64,000 bases of DNA, taken from the NCBI GenBank assembly GCA_050943335.1, contig JBMNOZ010000008.1, positions 18,821 through 82,820 of the forward strand, read 5' to 3'. Below are positions 43,459-52,570 of this stretch, piece after piece; the stretch's first letter is position 1, and the number at the start of each line of letters is the position of its first letter. The notes below the pieces were generated by a model. That model was not told where the DNA came from, did no database searches, and saw nothing but the letters and a program-made list of their open reading frames with translations. Source of the DNA: JBMNOZ01 sp050943335. Its GTDB lineage: Bacteria; Bacillota; Desulfitobacteriia; Desulfitobacteriales; Syntrophobotulaceae. A program made the translations under genes and the position numbers.

Positions 43459-45537
43459 GTGGCAAGGGAAATCCCTTTGGAGAAAACTAGAAATATTGGA
43501 ATTATGGCGCACATTGATGCCGGTAAGACAACGACGACAGAACGCATTTTGTTTTATACCGGCCGGGTTCATAAAATGGGTGAAACTCATGACGGAGCAG
43601 CAACCATGGACTGGATGATTCAGGAGCAGGAGCGAGGGATTACTATCACTTCGGCGGCGACGACTTGTCAATGGGCTAATCACAATATAAACATTATTGA
43701 TACACCCGGGCACGTTGATTTCACTGTCGAAGTAGAACGTTCTTTGCGCATCCTAGACGGAGCTGTTGCCGTGTTTTGTTCCGTAGCTGGTGTAGAACCT
43801 CAATCGGAAACGGTATGGCGGCAGGCTGACAAATATTCTGTTCCGAGAATTGCTTATATTAATAAAATGGACCGGGTAGGGGCAGATTTTTTCCGTGCAG
43901 TTTCCATGATTTCCGAGCGTTTGGGAGCGAACCCTATTCCTGTTCAAATTCCGATTGGAGTCGAGGAAAACTTCCAAGGGATGATAGATTTAGTAACCAT
44001 GGAAGCAAAAATTTATACTGATGATTTAGGAAATGTTAGCGAGACAAAGAATGTTCCCGAGGATATGCTTTCCCTTGCTGAGGAATATCGCGATAAACTC
44101 CTTGAGGCCGTGGCCGAAGTAGATGAAGAACTAATGCTTAAGTATCTCGAGGGTGAAGAAATTTCAGTTCAAGAATTAAAACGCGCTATTCGCAAGGGAA
44201 CAATTGGATTGCGGTTTATTCCTGTCCTTTGTGGATCTTCCTTTAAAAACAAAGGTATTCAGCCTTTACTTGATGCTATTGTGGATTACATGCCTTCTCC
44301 TTTGGAAGTACCGGCCATAACTGGGATAAATCCGGAAACTAAAGAAGAAGAGACCAGAGCTTCCGATGATAATATTCCTTTTTCAGCTCTGGCGTTTAAA
44401 ATAATGACCGATCCCTACGTGGGAAAACTCACTTTTTTCCGAGTTTACTCTGGTTCCCTTACTACAGGTTCTTATATTTTTAACTCCACTAAGGGTAAAA
44501 AAGAACGGATCGGCAGGATTCTAAAAATGCATGCCAATCACCGGGAAGATGTCTCTGAAATCAGGGCCGGTGACATTGCTGCGGCCGTAGGCATTAAAGA
44601 TGTTAGCACTGGAGATACTTTGTGCGACGAAAACGCGAAGATTATTTTAGAAGCCATGCAATTCCCTGAGCCTGTTATTCATATCGCTATCGAGCCTCAA
44701 ACTAAGGCTGATCAGGAAAAACTCAGTGATTCCCTGGCAAAATTGGCGGAAGAAGATCCAACCTTTAAAATGCATACGGACAATGAAACCGGACAGACAA
44801 TTATCTCCGGAATGGGTGAGCTCCACTTAGAGGTAATTGTGGATAGACTTAAAAGAGAGTTTAAAGTGGGTTGCAATGTGGGGCGGCCACAGGTTGCCTA
44901 TAAAGAGACCATTCGCCGGACAGTTAGAGCTGAAGGTAAGTATGTACGTCAATCCGGCGGCCGTGGTCAGTATGGTCATTGCTTCGTTGAGTTCGAACCC
45001 TTGGATCTTAGTTTGGGATTTGTATTTGAAAGTAAAATAGTCGGTGGAGTAATCCCGAAGGAATACATCCCTCCTATTGAAGCTGGAATTCAAGAAGGTT
45101 TACAAAACGGCATTTTGGCCGGCTATCCCATGCTAGGGGTCAAAGCCACAGTTTATGACGGTTCATACCACGATGTTGATTCCTCGGAGATGGCCTTTAA
45201 AATTGCTGGTTCCATGGCTTTTAAGAATGCGGCGGTCAAAGCAGACCCGGTTCTTTTAGAACCGGTGATGAAAGTCGAAGTCACGGTTCCTGAGGAATAC
45301 ATGGGCGACGTTATCGGAGATTTGAACTCTCGGCGGGGTAGAGTCGAGGGCATGGGTTCCCGGTCAGGAGCTCAAGTTATTAGAGCCTTTGTTCCCCTGG
45401 CAGAAATGTTTGGTTATGCAACCGATCTCAGGTCCCGTACCCAAGGTCGAGGGGTTTATGTAATGCAATTCGACCATTATGAAGAAGTGCCTAAAAATAT
45501 TGCCGAAGGTATAATTGCCAAAAGGCAAGGGGCTTAA
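43459..45537 (+). CDS. fusA: Elongation factor G
   Basis: A 692-residue translocation GTPase. The P-loop AHIDAGKTTT, the switch-II DTPGHVDFT and NKMDRVGAD mark the G domain, and domains II-V follow. The GTG start is preceded by AGAAAGG. It is the third gene of the rpsL-rpsG-fusA-tuf (str) group, 44 nt before tuf. Confidence 0.98.
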   Translation: MAREIPLEKTRNIGIMAHIDAGKTTTTERILFYTGRVHKMGETHDGAATMDWMIQEQERGITITSAATTCQWANHNINIIDTPGHVDFTVEVERSLRILDGAVAVFCSVAGVEPQSETVWRQADKYSVPRIAYINKMDRVGADFFRAVSMISERLGANPIPVQIPIGVEENFQGMIDLVTMEAKIYTDDLGNVSETKNVPEDMLSLAEEYRDKLLEAVAEVDEELMLKYLEGEEISVQELKRAIRKGTIGLRFIPVLCGSSFKNKGIQPLLDAIVDYMPSPLEVPAITGINPETKEEETRASDDNIPFSALAFKIMTDPYVGKLTFFRVYSGSLTTGSYIFNSTKGKKERIGRILKMHANHREDVSEIRAGDIAAAVGIKDVSTGDTLCDENAKIILEAMQFPEPVIHIAIEPQTKADQEKLSDSLAKLAEEDPTFKMHTDNETGQTIISGMGELHLEVIVDRLKREFKVGCNVGRPQVAYKETIRRTVRAEGKYVRQSGGRGQYGHCFVEFEPLDLSLGFVFESKIVGGVIPKEYIPPIEAGIQEGLQNGILAGYPMLGVKATVYDGSYHDVDSSEMAFKIAGSMAFKNAAVKADPVLLEPVMKVEVTVPEEYMGDVIGDLNSRRGRVEGMGSRSGAQVIRAFVPLAEMFGYATDLRSRTQGRGVYVMQFDHYEEVPKNIAEGIIAKRQGA

Positions 45538-45581
45538 ATAAAAAATATCAATTAATATATTTTTTAAGGAGTGAAATTTAA

Positions 45582-46784
45582 ATGGCAAAACAAAAGTTTG
45601 AGCGTACAAAACCTCACGTTAACGTCGGTACTATTGGCCACGTTGACCACGGTAAGACTACCTCAACGGCTGCTATTACTAGTGTATTATCTAAAGTTGG
45701 CGGTGCTGTCGCTACAGCATTTGATCAAATTGACAAAGCTCCGGAAGAGCGGGAGCGCGGCATTACTATTTCAACTTCTCATGTGGAATACGAAACTGAA
45801 AAACGCCACTATGCTCACGTAGACTGCCCAGGTCACGCTGACTATGTTAAAAACATGATTACTGGCGCGGCTCAAATGGACGGTGCTATTCTAGTTGTTT
45901 CAGCAGCAGATGGTCCTATGCCACAAACAAGAGAACATATTCTGCTTGCTCGCCAGGTTGGTGTACCGTACATTGTAGTATGGCTTAACAAAATTGATAT
46001 GGTTGATGATCCTGAATTATTAGAACTGGTAGAAATGGAAGTTCGCGAGCTCTTAAGTGAGTATGAATTCCCAGGTGATGATATCCCAGTCGTAGCCGGC
46101 TCGGGTCTTAAAGCTTTAGAATGCGGCTGTGGAAGTAGGGAATGTGAATGGTGCGGTAAAATTTGGGCTTTAATGGATGCTGTTGACGAATATGTTCCTC
46201 AACCGGAACGGGCGACAGACAAAACTTTCTTAATGCCCGTGGAAGACGTTTTCTCAATTACTGGCCGGGGCACAGTTGCTACTGGAAGAGTCGAACGTGG
46301 TGTGGTCAAAGTTGGGGACGAGTTAGAAATCGTTGGTTTGCAAGAAAAATCCCGCAAGACTGTTTGCACCGGCGTAGAGATGTTCCGCAAACTTCTCGAC
46401 CAGGCTGAAGCCGGAGACAACATAGGTGTTCTCCTCCGTGGCGTTGAGCGTACTGAAATCCAACGCGGTCAAGTTTTAGCGAAACCTGGTACAATTAAAC
46501 CCCATACCAAATTTACTGGTGAGATCTACGTTTTAAGTAAAGAAGAGGGCGGTCGTCATACTCCGTTCTTTAACAACTATCGTCCTCAGTTCTATTTCAG
46601 AACAACTGACGTTACCGGTGTAATCAAACTTCCTGAAGGTGTGGAAATGGTTATGCCTGGTGACCGGGTAACAATTGAGTGCGAACTCATTACTCCGATT
46701 GCTATGGAAGAAGGCTTACGTTTCGCAGTTCGTGAAGGCGGACGGACCGTAGGCGCTGGCGTTGTAGCAAAAATAATTGACTAG
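45582..46784 (+). CDS. tuf: Elongation factor Tu
   Basis: A 400-residue GTPase that delivers aminoacyl-tRNA to the ribosome. The G motifs are GHVDHGKTT, DCPGHADY and NKID. After KALE180 it carries a short cysteine-rich insert with C181, C183, C188 and C191 (CGCGSRECEWCGK), absent from E. coli and Bacillus EF-Tu and able in principle to bind a metal. The rest is ordinary. AAGGAG precedes the ATG. A terminator hairpin follows at 46800, and the S10 cluster begins after it. Confidence 0.97.
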   Translation: MAKQKFERTKPHVNVGTIGHVDHGKTTSTAAITSVLSKVGGAVATAFDQIDKAPEERERGITISTSHVEYETEKRHYAHVDCPGHADYVKNMITGAAQMDGAILVVSAADGPMPQTREHILLARQVGVPYIVVWLNKIDMVDDPELLELVEMEVRELLSEYEFPGDDIPVVAGSGLKALECGCGSRECEWCGKIWALMDAVDEYVPQPERATDKTFLMPVEDVFSITGRGTVATGRVERGVVKVGDELEIVGLQEKSRKTVCTGVEMFRKLLDQAEAGDNIGVLLRGVERTEIQRGQVLAKPGTIKPHTKFTGEIYVLSKEEGGRHTPFFNNYRPQFYFRTTDVTGVIKLPEGVEMVMPGDRVTIECELITPIAMEEGLRFAVREGGRTVGAGVVAKIID

Positions 46785-46799
46785 CATAGTTATGAGCTT

Positions 46800-46826
46800 G
46801 GGAAGCCTCTAAAAGGCTTCCCTTTA
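46800..46826 (+). terminator. Terminator or attenuator after tuf
   Basis: GGGAAGCCT (46800-46808) pairs with AGGCTTCCC (46814-46822), followed by only three T. It may be partial, separating the str and S10 units. Confidence 0.55.
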
Positions 46827-46968
46827 GCTGAGAGTAAGGTTTTGGCTGAAAGCCAAAACCTGTAGGTGGGGCATAAAAGGTTGCTGCGGGAAGCACTCCA
46901 CTTAACTGCAGGTAATTTTTGTGCTTTAAGGGTCTGTTAAACAGACAAAATTCAGGAGGGAAACATAT
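46827..46968 (+). ncRNA. S10 operon leader (structured)
   Basis: A 142-nt spacer ahead of rpsJ with a perfect hairpin (GGTTTTGGCT/AGCCAAAACC at 46838-46860) and further pairing possibilities downstream, such as GTCTGTT/AACAGAC. It is positioned like the autoregulatory S10 leader of other Firmicutes. No consensus was checked. Confidence 0.5.
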
Positions 46969-47274
46969 ATGAATCAAAAAATACGAATTAGACTTAAAGC
47001 CTTCGATCATAAAACCCTTGATCAATCGGCGGAAAGAATAGTAGAGACGGCGAAAAGAACCGGAGCCGGCATAAGCGGTCCTATACCGCTTCCGACGGAA
47101 AAAAATGTTTATACAATCTTAAGATCCCCTCATGTCAATAAAGACTCCCGGGAACAATTTGAAATGAGGACCCATAAACGTTTGATCGACATTCTTGACC
47201 CCACGTCGAAAACAGTAGATGCCTTGATGCGTCTGGATTTACCGTCAGGAGTAGATATTGAAATTAAACTATAA
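46969..47274 (+). CDS. rpsJ: Ribosomal protein S10
   Basis: A 101-residue small-subunit protein that also joins NusB in antitermination. It opens KIRIRLKAFDHKTLDQSAE and contains GPIPLPTEKN. GGAGGG precedes the ATG at 46969. It starts the S10 gene run and is separated from rplC by an exceptionally long 178-nt spacer. Confidence 0.97.
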   Translation: MNQKIRIRLKAFDHKTLDQSAERIVETAKRTGAGISGPIPLPTEKNVYTILRSPHVNKDSREQFEMRTHKRLIDILDPTSKTVDALMRLDLPSGVDIEIKL

Positions 47275-47452
47275 AAAAACTGGTAATCAGAACATGTATG
47301 TGTTAAAATATTTGTGTTTTGTTTTATGAAACACCCGGAGGTGTGGTGTGTTTCGGGTGGAGTATAGAACACCCATGGAATATTAATATTTTTAGACACT
47401 CTCGTGCTTCGGCGTTTGCCGACGCACTTCAAAGTGTATAGGAGGTGGCGTC
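47275..47452 (+). promoter_or_regulatory. Structured leader before rplC
   Basis: A 178-nt spacer between rpsJ and rplC. The hairpins seen are GAAACAC (47328-47334) with GTGTTTC (47348-47354), GGGTG (47355) with CACCC (47374), and a nested stem at 47396-47437 (ACACT/AGTGT, GTGC/GCAC, CGGC/GCCG with a GTTT loop). The last ends just before AGGAGG of rplC. It is a candidate translational or transcriptional control element; no protein gene fits. Confidence 0.6.
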
Positions 47453-48082
47453 GTGTCTAAAGGAATACTAGGAAAGAAAATTGGGATGACTCAAATTTTT
47501 GCAGAAGACGGAAAAGTTATACCGGTGACTGTTGTTCAGGCCGGACCATGTTTTATTCTACAGAAGAAAACAGAGGCTTCGGACGGATATAACGCCATAC
47601 AGGTGGGGTTTGAAGAGATAAGAGAGAGCTTGGTTACAAAGCCAAAACTGGGGCATTTTAAAAAGGCTGAACTCAAACCAATGCGTTACGTGCGTGAGTT
47701 TAGGGTAGAAGATGTCGATTCCTATGAAGTTGGACAGGAAATAAAAGCAGATGTTTTTGCTGTTGGGGACAAAGTTGATGTTGTCGGTACATCCAAGGGG
47801 AAAGGTTTCGCCGGGATGCAAAAGCGGCATGGCGCACACCGTGGACCGATGAGCCATGGTTCAAAATACCATCGCGGTACAGGTTCCATGGGTGCCAAGG
47901 GCCCAGCCAGGGTTTTTAAGGGAAGAATATTACCCGGACGCATGGGTGGGGACAGGGTAACAGTCCAAAACCTAGAGGTCGTCAGGGTTGATGCGGATAA
48001 AAATATCATCCTCATCAAGGGATGTGTACCCGGGGCGAAAAAGAGCCTGCTAATCTTAAAAGAATCAGTAAAAGCACAATAA
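47453..48082 (+). CDS. rplC: Ribosomal protein L3
   Basis: A 209-residue protein near the peptidyl-transferase centre that helps start large-subunit assembly. It begins KGILGKKIGMTQIFAEDG and has the conserved KGKGFAGMQKRH and SMGAKGPARVFKG. The GTG start follows AGGAGGTGG. rplD comes 25 nt later. Confidence 0.97.
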   Translation: MSKGILGKKIGMTQIFAEDGKVIPVTVVQAGPCFILQKKTEASDGYNAIQVGFEEIRESLVTKPKLGHFKKAELKPMRYVREFRVEDVDSYEVGQEIKADVFAVGDKVDVVGTSKGKGFAGMQKRHGAHRGPMSHGSKYHRGTGSMGAKGPARVFKGRILPGRMGGDRVTVQNLEVVRVDADKNIILIKGCVPGAKKSLLILKESVKAQ

Positions 48083-48107
48083 ACCGAAAAGAAAGGGGGA
48101 TGAAATA

Positions 48108-48737
48108 ATGCCTAAGGTACAAGTAGTAGATATGCAAGGTACTCCGCAAGGAGAATTGGAACTAAATGAACGAATTTTCGGTATTGAACCTAATGTTCAT
48201 GTCATGCACTCTGCAGTTGTGGCTCAACTGGCTAATGCTCGGCTTGGCACTCACTCCACTCTAGGACGTAGTGAGGTTAGGGGCGGAGGTCGTAAGCCCT
48301 GGAGACAAAAAGGAACAGGACGGGCCAGGGTTGGATCCATTCGTTCTCCTCTCTGGAGAGGCGGTGGAGTGATCTTTGGTCCTAAGCCCAGGGATTATCG
48401 CAAAAACCTGCCGAAAAAAGTAAAGAGATTGGCACTCTGTTCGGCACTTTCCAGCAAGGTCAAAGAAAACAATTTAATTGTTGTCGATGAAATAAAATTT
48501 GAAAAGCCGAAAACAAAAGATATGGTTAACTTCCTGGATAATTTGAAAATCGAGAAAAAGGCACTCCTGGTTCTCGAAGATAACGACCAAAACGTTCAGC
48601 TTTCGGCTCGAAATATTAAAAACGTCCTTACGGCCAGAGCTGATAGTTTGAATATTGTTGACCTCTTGAAATATGATGTTGTTGTTTTCAGCAAATCTGC
48701 CGTTGCAAGAACAGAGGAGGTGCTAAAAAATGCGTGA
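48108..48737 (+). CDS. rplD: Ribosomal protein L4
   Basis: A 209-residue tunnel protein, and in E. coli an autoregulator of the S10 operon. The loop RGGGRKPWRQKGTGRARVGS reaches the tunnel and is complete. GAAAGGGGG precedes the ATG. It overlaps rplW by 8 nt, so the two are coupled. Confidence 0.97.
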   Translation: MPKVQVVDMQGTPQGELELNERIFGIEPNVHVMHSAVVAQLANARLGTHSTLGRSEVRGGGRKPWRQKGTGRARVGSIRSPLWRGGGVIFGPKPRDYRKNLPKKVKRLALCSALSSKVKENNLIVVDEIKFEKPKTKDMVNFLDNLKIEKKALLVLEDNDQNVQLSARNIKNVLTARADSLNIVDLLKYDVVVFSKSAVARTEEVLKNA

Positions 48738-49017
48738 TGCACGTGATGTGCTAATTTCTCCTGTTATTTCCGAGAAATCAGTCGGGGCAATTGAAGAAAA
48801 CAAATATACATTTTGGGTTAATACAGAAGCTAACAAAATTGAGATAAAGTCTGCTGTTGAAAAAATGTTTAATGTGAAAGTAGAAAATGTTCGAACTATC
48901 AATGTAAAAGGAAAAGAAAAACGAGTTGGACGTTACACAGGAAAGACAGCGGCTAGAAAAAAAGCAATTGTTAAACTCAAAGAAGGAAACACAATTGAAG
49001 GTTTTGCCGGACTGTAA
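48730..49017 (+). CDS. rplW: Ribosomal protein L23
   Basis: A 95-residue protein at the tunnel exit, the docking site of trigger factor and SRP. It reads DVLISPVISEKSVGAIEENK, then RTINVKGKEKRVGRY. The ATG sits inside the rplD end. rplB follows after 25 nt. Confidence 0.96.
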   Translation: MRDARDVLISPVISEKSVGAIEENKYTFWVNTEANKIEIKSAVEKMFNVKVENVRTINVKGKEKRVGRYTGKTAARKKAIVKLKEGNTIEGFAGL

Positions 49018-49042
49018 ACTTTAGGCAAAGGAAGGTGAAAAA

Positions 49043-49870
49043 ATGTCTATTAAAATATACAAACCGACATCCCCAGGGCGGAGACAGATGACGGGGTTAA
49101 CTTTCGATGAAATTACTAGAACAGAACCGGAGCGTTCCTTGCTCGCTCCATTGCATAAAAAAGGGGGGCGGAACAGCCAGGGACGGATAACAGTTCGACA
49201 CCGGGGCGGAGGCCATAAAAGACGTTATCGTTTAATAGATTTCAAAAAGAACAAAGACGGCATCCCTGCTCGGGTAGCAAGTATTGAATACGATCCGAAT
49301 CGTTCAGCAAATATTGCTTTGCTCAACTACGCAGACGGGCACAAAGCCTACATGATTGCTCCCCAGGGTCTTAAAGTCGGCATGGAAATTATGAACGGCG
49401 AAAAAGCCGATATTAAAATAGGTAATACTTTGAAACTCAGAAATATCCCGGTAGGTACTTTAATTCATAACATCGAATTGAAACCGGGGAAAGGTGGACA
49501 ATTAGTTCGTTCAGCCGGAGGTGCTGCCCAACTGATAGCCAAGGAAGGAAACTATGCAACTTTAAGGCTTCCCTCCGGAGAAATGAGAATGATTCATCTT
49601 GAATGTCGAGCTACAGTTGGTCAGGTCGGTAATCTTGACCACGAGAATATCAAGATCGGTAAAGCGGGTCGTAGTCGATGGTTAGGTAAACGCCCTGCAG
49701 TTCGCGGTACTGCTATGAACCCGGTTGACCATCCTCACGGTGGTGGTGAAGGGCGTAGTCCTATCGGTCGAAACCCGGTTACTCCTTGGGGTAAACCTGC
49801 TTTAGGAGCTAAAACCAGGAGAAAGAAAAATTCAAGCGATCAGTTTATTGTGAAACGCAGACACAAGTAG
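49043..49870 (+). CDS. rplB: Ribosomal protein L2
   Basis: A 275-residue protein required for subunit joining and peptidyl transfer. The conserved C-terminal VDHPHGGGEGRSPIGRNP holds the key His. The opening KIYKPTSPGRRQMTG is typical. AAGGAAGG precedes the ATG, and rpsS is 26 nt downstream. Confidence 0.98.
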   Translation: MSIKIYKPTSPGRRQMTGLTFDEITRTEPERSLLAPLHKKGGRNSQGRITVRHRGGGHKRRYRLIDFKKNKDGIPARVASIEYDPNRSANIALLNYADGHKAYMIAPQGLKVGMEIMNGEKADIKIGNTLKLRNIPVGTLIHNIELKPGKGGQLVRSAGGAAQLIAKEGNYATLRLPSGEMRMIHLECRATVGQVGNLDHENIKIGKAGRSRWLGKRPAVRGTAMNPVDHPHGGGEGRSPIGRNPVTPWGKPALGAKTRRKKNSSDQFIVKRRHK

Positions 49871-49896
49871 TGTAGTGAAGGAAAGGAGAACCATAA

Positions 49897-50178
49897 ATGG
49901 GCAGATCTCTTAAAAAGGGACCATATGTCGATGCTCGCCTGTTGAAACGAATTGAAGAAATGAATAAAACAGGCGAGAAAAAAGTATTGAAAACTTGGTC
50001 CAGGCGATCAACGATTTTCCCGCAGATGGTTGGACATACAATTGCTGTCCATGATGGCCGTAAACATGTTCCAGTTTACGTTACAGAAGATATGGTAGGA
50101 CACAAACTGGGAGAGTTTGCGCCGACTCGGATTTTTAAAGGACACGCCGGTAGTGAAAAAACAAGCGGCTTACGCTAA
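49897..50178 (+). CDS. rpsS: Ribosomal protein S19
   Basis: A 93-residue small-subunit head protein. It begins GRSLKKGPYVDARLLKRI and has the KTWSRRSTIFPQMVGHTIAVHDG stretch, which contacts the A-site finger. AAAGGAG precedes the ATG, and rplV follows after 19 nt. Confidence 0.97.
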   Translation: MGRSLKKGPYVDARLLKRIEEMNKTGEKKVLKTWSRRSTIFPQMVGHTIAVHDGRKHVPVYVTEDMVGHKLGEFAPTRIFKGHAGSEKTSGLR

Positions 50179-50197
50179 TTGAGAGGAGGTAAAAGAC

Positions 50198-50539
50198 ATG
50201 GAAACAAAAGCAGTTGCAAAATATGTTCGAATATCCCCTCGCAAGGTGCGTCAGGTAATAGATTTAATTCGCGGTAAAAAGGTAGACGAAGCAATGGCGA
50301 TTTTAAAATACACTCCCAAGGGTTCTACCGAACCTGTTAGCAAGGTTCTGAAGTCTGCTGTTGCAAACGCCGAACACAATCTGGAATTAAGTCCAGATGA
50401 GTTATATGTAACGAAAGCCTTTGTCGATCAAGGACCGACATTGAAACGAATTAAACCTCGAGCACAGGGAAGAGCAGACCGGATTCGTAAAAGAACCAGT
50501 CATATTACTGTGTTTGTGGGTGATAAGAAGGAGGAATAG
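50198..50539 (+). CDS. rplV: Ribosomal protein L22
   Basis: A 113-residue protein whose hairpin lines the exit tunnel, a site of macrolide resistance changes. It reads AKYVRISPRKVRQVIDLIRGK and ends with the PRAQGRADRIRKRTSH hairpin strand. AGAGGAGG precedes the ATG, and rpsC begins 7 nt after the stop. Confidence 0.97.
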   Translation: METKAVAKYVRISPRKVRQVIDLIRGKKVDEAMAILKYTPKGSTEPVSKVLKSAVANAEHNLELSPDELYVTKAFVDQGPTLKRIKPRAQGRADRIRKRTSHITVFVGDKKEE

Positions 50540-50546
50540 TCAAAGT

Positions 50547-51206
50547 ATGGGTCAAAAAGTAAACCCCAAAGGTCTTCGAATTGGTATTATCTATCCTTGG
50601 GAAGGCCGTTGGTATGCTGATAAGAACTACGGTGAGCTCCTTCACGAGGACTTAAAAATCCGAAAATATGTTATGGATAAACTAAAAATCGCCGGAGTTC
50701 CTAAAGTTGAAATAGAGAGAGCCGCTAACAGGGTGAAAGTTTCGATTCATGCCGCAAAACCCGGTATTGTTATCGGCCGGGGCGGATCGGAAGTAGAAAA
50801 CCTTCGCAAACAACTCGAGTCCCTGACCGGCAAACAAGTGGCAGTAAATATTATTGAGATTAAAAAACCCGAATTAGATGCTACCTTAGTAGCGGAAAAC
50901 GTTGCCCAGCAGTTGGAAAGACGTGTTTCCTTCCGCAGGGCTATGAAACAAACCGTAGGACGGACGATGCGGGCTGGTGCTCAGGGGATAAAAATTTCCT
51001 GCAGTGGACGGCTCGGTGGTGCGGAAATTGCTCGCACTGAATGGTATAACGAAGGGAAAGTTCCTCTTCATACCTTGCGGGCAGATATTGATTATGGATT
51101 TGCGGAAGCCAATACCACTTACGGGAAAATTGGCGTAAAAGTCTGGATTTACAGAGGCGAAGTTCTTCCGGCCAAGAATCCTGTCCAGGAGGAAGGAGGA
51201 TTATAA
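50547..51206 (+). CDS. rpsC: Ribosomal protein S3
   Basis: A 219-residue protein at the mRNA entry tunnel with a KH domain whose loop reads PGIVIGRGGSEVE. It starts MGQKVNPKGLRIGI. The ATG at 50547 is preceded by a GGAGG inside the rplV end; the frame from 50514 is a run-on. Only 1 nt separates it from rplP. Confidence 0.97.
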   Translation: MGQKVNPKGLRIGIIYPWEGRWYADKNYGELLHEDLKIRKYVMDKLKIAGVPKVEIERAANRVKVSIHAAKPGIVIGRGGSEVENLRKQLESLTGKQVAVNIIEIKKPELDATLVAENVAQQLERRVSFRRAMKQTVGRTMRAGAQGIKISCSGRLGGAEIARTEWYNEGKVPLHTLRADIDYGFAEANTTYGKIGVKVWIYRGEVLPAKNPVQEEGGL

Positions 51207-51207
51207 A

Positions 51208-51660
51208 ATGCTTGTACCGACTAGAGTAAAACGTCGTAAACAACATCGGCCTTCTTTGAAGGGGATTGCTCATAAAGGGAACAAGATTGTTTATGGTGAT
51301 TATGGGTTAATGGCTTTAGAGAATGCTTGGATTACAAATCGTCAAATTGAAGCGGCCCGTATTGCAATGACTCGTTATATTAAACGGGGTGGTAAAGTCT
51401 GGATCAATATATTCCCTGATAGGCCGATCACTGCTAAACCCGCGGAGACTAGGATGGGAAGCGGAAAAGGGACTCCTGAATACTGGGTGGCAGTGGTTAA
51501 GCCAAATAGAATAATGTTTGAACTGGCCGGTGTTTCCGAAGATGTAGCTAAAGAGGCGCTCCGGCTTGCGGCTCACAAGTTACCCATCAAATGCAAGTTT
51601 GTCCGTAAAGCTGACCAAGACGCTGAACAGGGTGGAGGTGGCGCAAATGGCAAAGTATAA
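51208..51660 (+). CDS. rplP: Ribosomal protein L16
   Basis: A 150-residue protein that positions tRNA at the A site. It begins MLVPTRVKRRKQHRPS and has RIAMTRYIKRGGKVWINIFPD and the MGSGKGTPEYWVAVV loop. A glycine-rich tail overlaps rpmC by 14 nt. Confidence 0.97.
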   Translation: MLVPTRVKRRKQHRPSLKGIAHKGNKIVYGDYGLMALENAWITNRQIEAARIAMTRYIKRGGKVWINIFPDRPITAKPAETRMGSGKGTPEYWVAVVKPNRIMFELAGVSEDVAKEALRLAAHKLPIKCKFVRKADQDAEQGGGGANGKV

Positions 51661-51847
51661 AAATTTCCGTGATATGACTGATGAAGAGCTTTTAAAGCAA
51701 ATCGACGGATTAAAAACAGAACTTTTCAATTTGCGTTTCCAACTGGCTACCGGACAACTCGATAATCCAATGAGGATCAGAGAAGTTCGGAAGGGAATTG
51801 CAAGAGGCAAGACCATTCTCCGAGAGCGCGAGATCAAGCGTGCTTAA
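51647..51847 (+). CDS. rpmC: Ribosomal protein L29
   Basis: A 66-residue helical hairpin at the tunnel exit, beside L23. It reads AKYKNFRDMTDEELLKQID and LRFQLATGQLDNPMRIREV. The ATG at 51647, inside the rplP end, follows GGTGGAGGTGG. A longer frame from 51566 is not used. Confidence 0.96.
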   Translation: MAKYKNFRDMTDEELLKQIDGLKTELFNLRFQLATGQLDNPMRIREVRKGIARGKTILREREIKRA

Positions 51848-51870
51848 GGCTGGAAAGGAGGAAATAAAAG

Positions 51871-52131
51871 TTGGAAAGGAAATTACGCAAAATAAGATCC
51901 GGAAAAGTTGTCAGTGATAAAATGGATAAGACCATTGTCGTCAACGTAGAAACCACAAAAAAACATCCCTTGTATAAAAAGATCGTCAAAGAGAGCAAGA
52001 AATACAAAGTACACGATGAGAATAACGAAGCAAAAATTGGCGATATTGTTACCATTATGGAGACCAGGCCTTTAAGTAAGGATAAACGCTGGAGACTGGT
52101 CAAAATAGTAAGAAAATCAGTTGCTCTCTAA
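51871..52131 (+). CDS. rpsQ: Ribosomal protein S17
   Basis: An 86-residue primary 16S-binding protein with an OB fold: KIRSGKVVSDKMDKTIVV, then the HPLYKKIVKESKKYKVHDE stretch. The TTG start at 51871 follows AAAGGAGG. rplN is 41 nt downstream. Confidence 0.97.
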   Translation: MERKLRKIRSGKVVSDKMDKTIVVNVETTKKHPLYKKIVKESKKYKVHDENNEAKIGDIVTIMETRPLSKDKRWRLVKIVRKSVAL

Positions 52132-52172
52132 GACTCCATAAATATCAAGTCCGAGAAAGGAGGTTCCGCCCA

Positions 52173-52541
52173 ATGATTCAGACGGAATCAACTCTTAAAG
52201 TTGGAGATAATACCGGAGCTAAAAAACTGCTATGCATCCGTGTATTGGGTGGATCAGGCCGCCGCTACGCAACTGTCGGTGATGTTATAGTCGCTTCTGT
52301 CAAAGAAGCAACGCCAGGTGGCGTGGTTAAAAAGGGTGATGTTGTTAAAGCCGTAGTCGTTCGTACCAAAAAGGAAATTAGAAGACCAGACGGTTCTTAT
52401 ATCAAGTTTTCAGAAAATGCTGCTGTTCTTATCAAAGATGATAAAAGCCCACAGGGGACAAGGATATTTGGACCAGTGGCGCGGGAACTAAGGGAAAAAG
52501 ATTATATGAAAATTATTTCTCTGGCACCAGAAGTACTTTAG
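52173..52541 (+). CDS. rplN: Ribosomal protein L14
   Basis: A 122-residue protein forming intersubunit bridges with 16S rRNA. It opens MIQTESTLKVGDNTGAKKLL and contains the L14 signature KKGDVVKAVVVRTKK. AAAGGAGG precedes the ATG. It starts the spc-type part of the run. Confidence 0.98.
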   Translation: MIQTESTLKVGDNTGAKKLLCIRVLGGSGRRYATVGDVIVASVKEATPGGVVKKGDVVKAVVVRTKKEIRRPDGSYIKFSENAAVLIKDDKSPQGTRIFGPVARELREKDYMKIISLAPEVL

Positions 52542-52570
52542 CATGAAAGACGGACGGGGGTGAAAAATAT

